Part shown: positions 1 through 5,074 of the stretch, piece after piece
Position numbering within the stretch: position 1 is the first letter of the stretch
Layout: each line of letters begins with the position of its first letter
Assembly: GCA_902772755.1 (NCBI GenBank)
Contig: CACYCD010000242.1
Location: 1 to 6,142, forward strand
Origin: an uncultured Ruminococcus sp.
GTDB lineage: Bacteria; Bacillota; Clostridia; Oscillospirales; Acutalibacteraceae
DNA length: 6,142 bases
Reading direction: 5' to 3'
The notes under the pieces: generated by a model
The model's database searches: none
The model's input: the letters and a program-made list of their open reading frames with translations, nothing else
What the model was told of the DNA's origin: nothing
Program-made: the position numbers and the translations under genes

Positions 1-93
1 CAGGTGGAGATCCTCTCCGAAAAAGAATTTGTTGACGGTACATACACCACCGATTTTATAGCGGATTTTGAAAAGAGAAGAAAACATCTTTGA
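1..93 (+). CDS. accC: Biotin carboxylase subunit of acetyl-CoA carboxylase, C-terminal end (partial)
   Basis: The reading frame is open from the first base to a TGA at 91-93, giving 30 residues that begin QVEILSEKEF and end FEKRRKHL. The pattern 'I-L-x-x-x-x-F-x-x-G-x-Y-x-T-x-F-I' is what I expect at the end of bacterial AccC proteins, the ATP-dependent enzyme that carboxylates the biotin on AccB. The gene starts outside the window. It lies 30 bases before the accD start, in the same direction, which fits the common Firmicutes order accB-fabZ-accC-accD-accA. The assignment rests on this short tail plus the neighbours. Another biotin-carboxylase-family protein is possible but unlikely next to accD and accA. 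The Lys/Arg-rich final residues extend slightly past the usual family end. Confidence 0.75.
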   Translation, partial: QVEILSEKEFVDGTYTTDFIADFEKRRKHL

Positions 94-107
94 TATACAT
101 AGCTTGC

Positions 108-118
108 AAAGGAAGTGA
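108..118 (+). promoter_or_regulatory. Ribosome binding site that decides the accD start
   Basis: AAAGGAAGTGA at 108-118 matches the anti-Shine-Dalgarno consensus AAGGAGGTGA with one mismatch. The GTG at 115-117 lies inside this site and so cannot be the start it serves. The TTG at 124-126 sits 5 bases downstream, the normal spacing. Confidence 0.7.
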
Positions 119-123
119 AACAG

Positions 124-990
124 TTGGATTTTTTTACATTTTTAAAGCCCAGAAACGAGCTTGAGGGTTCTCAGTCCCCTGCGGAGAGTATGCCCTTTAT
201 ACCGGATTCGCTGTGGGTCAAGTGTCCTGCCTGCGGAAATATGCTCCTTGCAAGCGACCTTCAGGAAAACAACAGGGTTTGTACAAAATGTGACCACCAT
301 TTCAGAATGTCGGCAAGAGAACGCATTGCAATGATAGCAGATGAAGCCTCCTTCACTGAGTTCGACAGCAATATGCAGAGTACGGATATTCTGAATTTTC
401 CCAATTATAAAGAAAAGCTGGAATCTGCCCGTGCCAAAAGCGGAGAAAAAGAGAGCGTTGTAACAGGAAAATGCACCATAGACGGCATAGAGCTTGTCCT
501 CTGCGTGATGTCGCCTGATTTTATGATGGGCTCGATGGGCACGGTGACGGGTGAAAAGATAACACGTGCTTTTGAATATGCCACGGCTCACCGTCTGCCC
601 GTTATAGTATGCACGGTCTCCGGCGGTGCAAGAATGCAGGAGGGCATACTCTCCCTTATGCAGATGGCAAAGACCTCGGGTGCGGTCAAGCTCCACAGTG
701 ATGCAGGACTGCTCTATATCACAGTATTGACAGATCCCACCACAGGCGGAGTCACTGCCTCCTTTGCTATGGAGGGCGATATAATCCTTGCCGAGCCGAA
801 TGCACTTGTAGCATTTGCAGGACCCAGAGTTGTTGAGCAGACCACCCACACCAAGCTTCCGAAGGGCTTTCAGAAAGCAGAGTTTGTGCGTGACAAGGGA
901 TTTATAGATGCGGTCGTTCACAGAAATGACCTTACCGATACTTTGGCTATGCTGCTTAAAATGCACAGCACCAAGGAGGCGAGAGAATGA
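124..990 (+). CDS. accD: Acetyl-CoA carboxylase carboxyltransferase subunit beta
   Basis: AccD is the beta subunit of the alpha2-beta2 carboxyltransferase. With AccA it transfers the carboxyl group from carboxybiotin to acetyl-CoA, making malonyl-CoA for fatty acid synthesis in the cytoplasm. From the TTG at 124 the protein has 288 residues, close to the family's usual 285-305. A four-cysteine zinc ribbon is visible at residues 34-37 (CPAC) and 53-56 (CTKC). The crotonase-like carboxyltransferase fold follows, with SGGARMQEG at about 166-174 and GPRVVEQT at about 233-240, both characteristic of the family. I prefer TTG 124 to GTG 115 because the ribosome binding site overlaps the GTG, and because 'MLDFF' is a typical AccD beginning. 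The stop overlaps the accA start (ATGA), which implies translational coupling of two subunits needed in equal amounts. The family assignment is secure; the exact start is less so. Confidence 0.95.
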   Translation: MDFFTFLKPRNELEGSQSPAESMPFIPDSLWVKCPACGNMLLASDLQENNRVCTKCDHHFRMSARERIAMIADEASFTEFDSNMQSTDILNFPNYKEKLESARAKSGEKESVVTGKCTIDGIELVLCVMSPDFMMGSMGTVTGEKITRAFEYATAHRLPVIVCTVSGGARMQEGILSLMQMAKTSGAVKLHSDAGLLYITVLTDPTTGGVTASFAMEGDIILAEPNALVAFAGPRVVEQTTHTKLPKGFQKAEFVRDKGFIDAVVHRNDLTDTLAMLLKMHSTKEARE

Positions 991-1778
991 GTGCTTACGA
1001 CAAGGTTCAGGCGGCTAGGGATTCAAAAAGACTTACCGCAGTGGATTATATAGGAAAGATGTTTGGAGGCTCATTCTTTGAGCTTCACGGCGACAGGCGT
1101 TTTGGTGATGATAGGTCGATCGTGGCAGGTCTTGCAATGCTTTATGATGTGCCGATAACGGTCATTGCCATTGAGAAGGGCAGGAACACCAAGGAGCGTC
1201 TGATGCGTAACTTCGGCTCTGCAAATCCCGAGGGCTACCGCAAAGCCCTCAGACTGATGAAGCAGGCTGAAAAATTTCACCGTCCTGTGCTGTGTCTGGT
1301 GGATACCAGCGGAGCGTACCCCGGCATTGATGCCGAAGAGAGGGGACAGGGACTTGCAATAGCAGAAAATCTGATGGAAATGATGACGCTGAAAACCCCC
1401 GTGCTGTCGGTTTTGATAGGCGAGGGCGGTTCGGGCGGAGCGTTGGCTCTGGCTGTTGCCGATGAGGTCTGGATGCTGGAGAACAGCATATACTCCGTTA
1501 TCTCCCCCGAGGGCTGTGCGTCCATACTCTGGAAGGACAGCTCGAAAGCACCCGAGGCTTCCGAGTGCCTAAGACTCACATCTCACGACCTCTTTGATCT
1601 GGGAGTGGTCGAACGCATAATTCGTGAGCCGTCCGGTATAGATGACAGGAAGATGTTTGAGGGTCTAAAAATGCTCATAGCAAGGACCTTTGACAAAAAC
1701 AGAATGCTCGATCCCGATAAGCTGATCCAGGCACGCTACAGCAGATTTCGCAAGCTCGGAAATAATATTCACGTATAG
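987..1778 (+). CDS. accA: Acetyl-CoA carboxylase carboxyltransferase subunit alpha
   Basis: AccA is the alpha subunit of the carboxyltransferase and partner of AccD. The 263-residue protein shows the family landmarks in order: KGRNTKERLMRNFG (about 64-77), PEGYRKALRLMKQAEKF (81-97), DTSGAYPG (106-113), GEGGSGGALA (145-154) and SPEGCASILW (173-182). The two Gly-rich segments form oxyanion and acyl-CoA contacts in the crotonase fold. The start is ATG 987, with AAGGAGG at 973-979 seven bases upstream, and it overlaps the accD stop. The protein is about 55 residues shorter at the N-terminus than E. coli AccA (319 residues): it lacks the N-terminal helical region and begins near the 'LDYV' segment (AVDYIG here). 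Shorter AccA forms are known in Clostridia, and no frameshift or upstream extension is visible because accD occupies that DNA. It appears to be the last gene of the acc operon. Confidence 0.95.
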   Translation: MSAYDKVQAARDSKRLTAVDYIGKMFGGSFFELHGDRRFGDDRSIVAGLAMLYDVPITVIAIEKGRNTKERLMRNFGSANPEGYRKALRLMKQAEKFHRPVLCLVDTSGAYPGIDAEERGQGLAIAENLMEMMTLKTPVLSVLIGEGGSGGALALAVADEVWMLENSIYSVISPEGCASILWKDSSKAPEASECLRLTSHDLFDLGVVERIIREPSGIDDRKMFEGLKMLIARTFDKNRMLDPDKLIQARYSRFRKLGNNIHV

Positions 1779-1804
1779 TGATCAAAGATACTAAACAGGC
1801 TTTT

Positions 1805-1840
1805 AGGGCTGTCACAAAACAAAAGTTCCGTGACAGCCCT
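1805..1840 (+). terminator. Hairpin after accA, probable transcription terminator
   Basis: AGGGCTGTCAC (1805-1815) pairs perfectly with GTGACAGCCCT (1830-1840), an 11-bp stem with a 14-base loop. It begins 27 bases after the accA stop. The downstream tract (GTATTGATTATTCC) is only moderately U-rich, so intrinsic termination is plausible but not textbook. It also lies between two convergent genes and could insulate them. On the minus strand it is followed by AAAA rather than a U run, so it suits the plus strand better. Confidence 0.55.
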
Positions 1841-1861
1841 GTATTGATTATTCCTTAAAAT

Positions 1862-1984
1862 TTAGCAGCCGCAGCCACAGTTGTTGTTACCACAGTCGTT
1901 GTTGTTGCCGCAGCAGCAACAAAGAATGATAACGAGAAGGATGATCCAGCAGCAATTATTTCCGCCGCAACCGTTGTTGAACAT
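1862..1984 (-). CDS. Cysteine-rich 40-residue microprotein
   Basis: The minus strand carries an intact ATG (1982-1984) to TAA (1862-1864) frame of 40 codons. The ribosome binding site AAAGGAGGT (1991-1999) is nearly perfect, 6 bases from the ATG. Eleven of 40 residues are Cys (6, 11, 12, 22-25, 31, 36, 38, 40), and most of the rest are Gly and Asn. The layout is a Gly/Asn/Cys head (MFNNGCGGNNCC), a hydrophobic core WIILLVIIL (13-21), a CCCC block (22-25), then a GNNND/CGNNN/CGCGC tail. Similar tiny proteins in Clostridia are annotated, as I recall, as 'chorion class high-cysteine' proteins of unknown role. The layout also recalls the small Gly-rich, hydrophobic YjcZ-type sporulation proteins of Bacillus. 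Possible roles are membrane insertion, metal binding by the Cys clusters, or a cross-linked coat component, none of them shown by the sequence. It is convergent with accA and divergent from the gene at 2063. Confidence 0.75.
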   Translation of the reverse strand: MFNNGCGGNNCCWIILLVIILCCCCGNNNDCGNNNCGCGC

Positions 1985-2007
1985 AACCTTACCTCCTTTC
2001 CGTTTAC

Positions 2008-2013
2008 ATTATA
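2008..2013 (-). promoter_or_regulatory. Candidate -10 box for the Cys-rich microprotein
   Basis: On the minus strand this hexamer reads TATAAT, a perfect sigma-A -10 sequence, 23 bases before the ATG. No good -35 is visible at the usual distance; the region there is CTTTTC-like. A start site near 2001 would leave a leader of only about 17 bases that is mostly the ribosome binding site. The box could also belong to an alternative sigma factor or be chance in an AT-rich spacer. Confidence 0.4.
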
Positions 2014-2033
2014 TATTATTGAGTTATCGGGAA

Positions 2034-2058
2034 AAGGTGATTATTTTTTGAAGGTGAT
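2034..2058 (+). promoter_or_regulatory. Duplicated ribosome binding site before the beta-helix gene
   Basis: AAGGTGAT occurs at 2034-2041 and again at 2051-2058, in near-identical 15-17 base units. Each unit ends in a start codon in the same frame: TTG at 2048 and ATG at 2063. The second site is 4 bases from the ATG. I choose ATG 2063 because MKKTILS is a typical signal peptide beginning; TTG 2048 would add five residues (MKVIF) before it. Confidence 0.6.
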
Positions 2059-2062
2059 TTTT

Positions 2063-3676
2063 ATGAAAAAAACAATCCTATCTATTCTCATAATTTCCGC
2101 CGTACTCTCAGCCACAGCCACTGTGTGTGCCGATGAGTGGGACGGCTACTATGACGGCGGTTACAGCGACAGCTACGATTATTATGCAGATGACTACGGC
2201 AGCTACGACAACGGCTATTCGGCGGACTATAATTACTATGACTACGGCTATTATCAGCCACAGGTGACTGAGCCTGTCACCCTCCCTCAAACCGTCCCCG
2301 CCGTCCCCAAAAAACCAAAAACCGTGAAAGCCAAGAGGACTTTCAAAAAGAACAAAACCATAAGCAATAAAACAATACGCTCAACAGCGGATAATGAAAC
2401 GACTGTACGCAATGTGGGAGCGGAGAAGCTCGTAATAGAAAATTCAAAGCTCATTCGCAAGGGTACGGTTTCAAGCGGTGAGGATCACGCAAGGTATTAC
2501 GGCATAGGCTCTGCTCTGCTGACCTCCAAGGGAAATACTTATCTGAACAACAGCGTGGTTAGAGCTGTCGGAGCAGACGGCTGTGGGGTGTTTTCGCTGA
2601 ACAAGGGCTGTACCTGGATAACGGACAGCAGGATAGTTTCAAAGAAGCATTCGTATTCCCTCGGTGCATACAGGGGCAGTATTTACGGCAGTAATGTGGA
2701 TATTTCCTCTGCGAATACCGCCGTTACTTCTGCGGACAGGGGAGAGATAGTCCTCGACAGGGGGAGCATATCGGGCGGACAGCAAGGTCTGATAGATGTG
2801 ACCGGAGCTGTCGCCCTCAATAAATTCAAGCTCCGCTCAAAAAGCGGTATCTCGGTACAGAGCGGAAAGAGCAAGCTTGCGATATTCGACAGCAACATCA
2901 GCTGTAAGTCGGGCTATGCCTGCGAGATAAGCGACAGTGCAAAAAAATCAAGCCTCGGCATATACGGCACAACGCTCAACAATTCCGGCGGAGGTCTGTT
3001 TTCCGTGGATAACGCCAAGGCTGAGATCGCACTCTCCGACAGCAAGGTAAAGCTGAAAAACAAAAACCTCCTCACCTGTACGGGTGCTGCCGAGTGCAGT
3101 TTTTCGGCGGATTCTCAAAAGCTCAACGGAGATATCACCCGTGAGAGCAGTTCAAAGCTGGTTATGTACCTGCAAAACGGCTCACGGTTCAAGGGCAGTA
3201 TCAAGCTCGGTGATACTCTTGAAGAAGCGAAAAAATGTACCCTGTATATCGACAGCGACAGCCGATGGACAGTGACCGCAGACAGCCATATCGATATCCT
3301 CTACAACAAGGGGACGATAACCGACAGCAAGGGAAATGTTGTGCCGATAAGAGCTATGGACGGCACTCAGTACGCACAGGGCAAGAGCAAGTATACGATA
3401 ACGGTTGACAATTATTTTGAAAAAGAGCCGGAGAAGGGATATCCCAAAAACGCCAAGTGGAGTGAGTATAAAAAATCACAGCCCAAGGCTGAGGGAGTCT
3501 CGAAAACAGCCGTGGAGGAAAAGACCACCGAAAGCAAGCCGAAGGAAAACAGCAAAAACAAAGACAGCGGAGTTTTCCGTAAAGAATATATTTATTACAC
3601 GGCAGCCGCAGCAGTCCTGCTCATCGGTGTATGCGTGGCAGTGGCTTTGATGAAAAGAAGAAAAAAATCACAGTGA
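2063..3676 (+). CDS. Exported membrane-anchored protein with Tyr/Asp-rich N-terminus and predicted beta-helix
   Basis: This is a 537-residue protein of unknown function. Residues 1-23 form a signal peptide (MKKTILSILIISAVLS core, likely cut after VCA). Residues 24-65 are extreme in composition: 15 Tyr and 10 Asp among 42 residues, with Gly and Ser. A Pro/Lys linker covers about 70-95. Residues about 100-450 consist of short, repeating beta-strand turns rich in Gly, Ser, Asn and Val/Ile (for example NTYLNNSVVRAVGADGCGVF, 158-177, then further turns of similar length). This suggests a right-handed parallel beta-helix like those of adhesins and pectate-lyase-fold proteins. The segment SRWTVTADSHIDILYNKGTI (400-419) looks like the closing turns of such helices. 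A Lys/Glu-rich stalk (452-507) leads to a membrane helix (about 509-530) and a KRRKK stop-transfer. There is no LPXTG sorting signal. The fold and surface location are inferred from composition; no catalytic residues were recognised. It stands alone between two apparent transcription units. Confidence 0.85.
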   Translation: MKKTILSILIISAVLSATATVCADEWDGYYDGGYSDSYDYYADDYGSYDNGYSADYNYYDYGYYQPQVTEPVTLPQTVPAVPKKPKTVKAKRTFKKNKTISNKTIRSTADNETTVRNVGAEKLVIENSKLIRKGTVSSGEDHARYYGIGSALLTSKGNTYLNNSVVRAVGADGCGVFSLNKGCTWITDSRIVSKKHSYSLGAYRGSIYGSNVDISSANTAVTSADRGEIVLDRGSISGGQQGLIDVTGAVALNKFKLRSKSGISVQSGKSKLAIFDSNISCKSGYACEISDSAKKSSLGIYGTTLNNSGGGLFSVDNAKAEIALSDSKVKLKNKNLLTCTGAAECSFSADSQKLNGDITRESSSKLVMYLQNGSRFKGSIKLGDTLEEAKKCTLYIDSDSRWTVTADSHIDILYNKGTITDSKGNVVPIRAMDGTQYAQGKSKYTITVDNYFEKEPEKGYPKNAKWSEYKKSQPKAEGVSKTAVEEKTTESKPKENSKNKDSGVFRKEYIYYTAAAAVLLIGVCVAVALMKRRKKSQ

Positions 3677-3759
3677 TAGTTATATTATACAAAACCAAAC
3701 GGTAATATGCCTCTGAATCTTACAAGCTGTTGCTAAATTTTAAAAATTCTGATTTTTTA
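3677..3759 (+). other. Intergenic region without a clear terminator
   Basis: I see no GC-rich hairpin with a U run after the beta-helix gene. The only symmetry near its stop is the short palindrome ATCACAGTGAT (3667-3677), which overlaps the stop codon and has too small a loop to be convincing. Read-through into the following operon is therefore possible. Confidence 0.4.
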
Positions 3760-3777
3760 TAGACTTTTTTAAAATTT
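3735..3777. repeat. AT-only 12-bp inverted repeat in the promoter region
   Basis: AAATTTTAAAAA (3735-3746) and TTTTTAAAATTT (3766-3777) are perfect reverse complements separated by 19 bases. The right arm fills the spacer between -35 and -10, and the left arm lies just upstream of the -35, where an UP element or operator half could be. All arm bases are A or T, so chance in AT-rich DNA is a serious alternative. Confidence 0.4.
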
Positions 3778-3788
3778 TATAGTATAAT
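3760..3788 (+). promoter_or_regulatory. Sigma-A type promoter of the lipoprotein operon
   Basis: TAGACT (3760-3765, 4 of 6 matches to TTGACA) and TATAAT (3783-3788, perfect) are separated by 17 bases. The surrounding DNA is very AT-rich. A start site near 3795 would give a leader of about 36 bases carrying the ribosome binding site AAGGAAGGT (3815-3823) before the ATG at 3831. Confidence 0.7.
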
Positions 3789-3830
3789 ATCAAAGTATGT
3801 AATAATTCTGCCTGAAGGAAGGTAACACAG

Positions 3831-5054
3831 ATGAACTATAATGGAATAAAAAAGGTTATCGCAGGTTCACTTGCAGGTGCGACAATGCTTTCAATTGCTG
3901 CTTGCACACCCATCAGCCTGAAGCCTGAGTGGTCATACAAGGAAGGCGACAATCAAAAAGCTATAGGTGAGTATATCTTTGCACTTTACAATGCTTATAA
4001 CAAGGCAAAAAACTTTGCAAAGGATGCTAAGGGCTATAAGGAGAATGAGAGCTTCCTCGACCTCACCATCAAGGACGATGACGGCAAAGAGGCGAAGGCA
4101 AGCGACTGGATCAAGGAGCAGGCTGACCTGATGATGAGAGAAGCACTCTACATCGACAAGGAGATCGCAGACAGAAAAGCTACTGTTGACGAAGCCGCCT
4201 ATCTTGAAACTGCAAAGCAGGATTGGGAGCTGGGCTATATGTACTCTACCTACAGCCAGTACGGTTATGCCACAACACCCGAAAAGGATATCCTTGAACC
4301 CTACGGAGTATCGGTTGAGAGCTACTGCGATCTGCAGTATGTGATCTCCTCCAAGCAGTCCAAGCTGTTTGAGATGAAATATGCCAAGGGCGGTACTGAG
4401 GAAGTGACCGATGACCAGCTGAAGAAGTTCTTTGATGATGAGTACACCTACTACTCATATTTCACTGTTCCGCTTTATGAGAACGTGACAGATGAGGACA
4501 ACAACTCAGAGAACAAGGCTTATGACGATAAAAAGCAGAAGAAGCTCACCAAGCTTGCCGAGGGCTATGCAAATGCAGTCAACAGCGGAAAAACGATAGA
4601 GTCCCAGTGTTCTGCATACCTCAAATACACAAAGAGCGATGCCAAGGCTGCAGATACCATTGTTACCAACTGTGAGCGTTTTGACAAGGACAAGCTTTCC
4701 TCTTCGACACTCGGCGAGGACGTTGCAAAGGATTTCATCGACGTAAAGCAGGGTGAAGCCAAGGTTATCACCATCGGCAAGGACGACAGCAAGACTATCT
4801 ATGTTATCCAAAAGCTCGATCCCAAGGATGCAGAAAAAGAGTATCTCACAAAGGATGAAAGCACAAGAGCTTCCGTACTTACAGCTATGAAGGGTGACGA
4901 GTTCACCAAGTTCCTCCAGGAGCAGGGTAAAAACCTCAAGTGTGAAGTAAACGAGTCCGTAATAAATCAGTACAAGCCCGATATGTTCTGGACAGATCCC
5001 GAGGAGACTACGACCACGACCGCAGCAGCTGATTCTGAAGAGTCTGAGGAGTAA
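3831..5054 (+). CDS. Lipoprotein resembling a PrsA/SurA-type foldase with degenerate parvulin domain
   Basis: This 407-residue protein has a lipoprotein signal peptide: charged start (MNYNGIKK), hydrophobic stretch, and lipobox IAAC with the lipidated Cys at 25, so it should sit on the outer face of the cytoplasmic membrane. Residues about 40-195 are mostly helical, as in the SurA/PrsA N-terminal chaperone lobe. VTDDQLKKFFDDEYTYYSYF (192-211) matches the family's linker helix leading into the parvulin (PpiC) domain. A helix (about 232-252), TNCERFDKDKL (279-289) and DVKQGEAKVITIGKDDSK (304-321) followed by TIYVIQKLD sit where parvulin elements are expected. The usual active-site histidines (HIL near the first strand, G-x-H near the last) are replaced by YFTV and TIYVI, so isomerase activity is doubtful. 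The tail is disordered and Thr/Glu-rich (390-407). Start: ATG with AAGGAAGGT upstream. First gene of a two-gene operon. The lipoprotein call is strong; the foldase relationship is a moderate inference from pattern. Confidence 0.8.
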   Translation: MNYNGIKKVIAGSLAGATMLSIAACTPISLKPEWSYKEGDNQKAIGEYIFALYNAYNKAKNFAKDAKGYKENESFLDLTIKDDDGKEAKASDWIKEQADLMMREALYIDKEIADRKATVDEAAYLETAKQDWELGYMYSTYSQYGYATTPEKDILEPYGVSVESYCDLQYVISSKQSKLFEMKYAKGGTEEVTDDQLKKFFDDEYTYYSYFTVPLYENVTDEDNNSENKAYDDKKQKKLTKLAEGYANAVNSGKTIESQCSAYLKYTKSDAKAADTIVTNCERFDKDKLSSSTLGEDVAKDFIDVKQGEAKVITIGKDDSKTIYVIQKLDPKDAEKEYLTKDESTRASVLTAMKGDEFTKFLQEQGKNLKCEVNESVINQYKPDMFWTDPEETTTTTAAADSEESEE

Positions 5055-5060
5055 TTTGTA

Positions 5061-5068
5061 AAGGGGTG
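5061..5068 (+). promoter_or_regulatory. Ribosome binding site deciding the start of the EP-repeat protein
   Basis: AAGGGGTG at 5061-5068 resembles AAGGAGGTG and lies 6 bases before ATG 5075. The alternative GTG start at 5066 is inside this site, so ATG 5075 is preferred; it also gives a cleaner signal peptide. Confidence 0.7.
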
Positions 5069-5074
5069 TACCCT

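Noticed and set aside
142..966. A 274-codon open frame on the minus strand across accD
   Set aside because: It lies entirely opposite a secure accD, has no ribosome binding site or family resemblance, and its Cys/His/Arg-rich composition is typical of the complement of a coding strand.
2063..3676. Pectate lyase or other polysaccharide-degrading enzyme
   Set aside because: The body looks like a beta-helix, but I see no catalytic Asp/Arg/Lys signature, and the membrane anchor and long linkers fit a display protein better.
3684..3690. Minus-strand TATAAT-like box after the beta-helix gene
   Set aside because: It has no minus-strand gene downstream with coding character; AT-rich intergenic DNA explains it.
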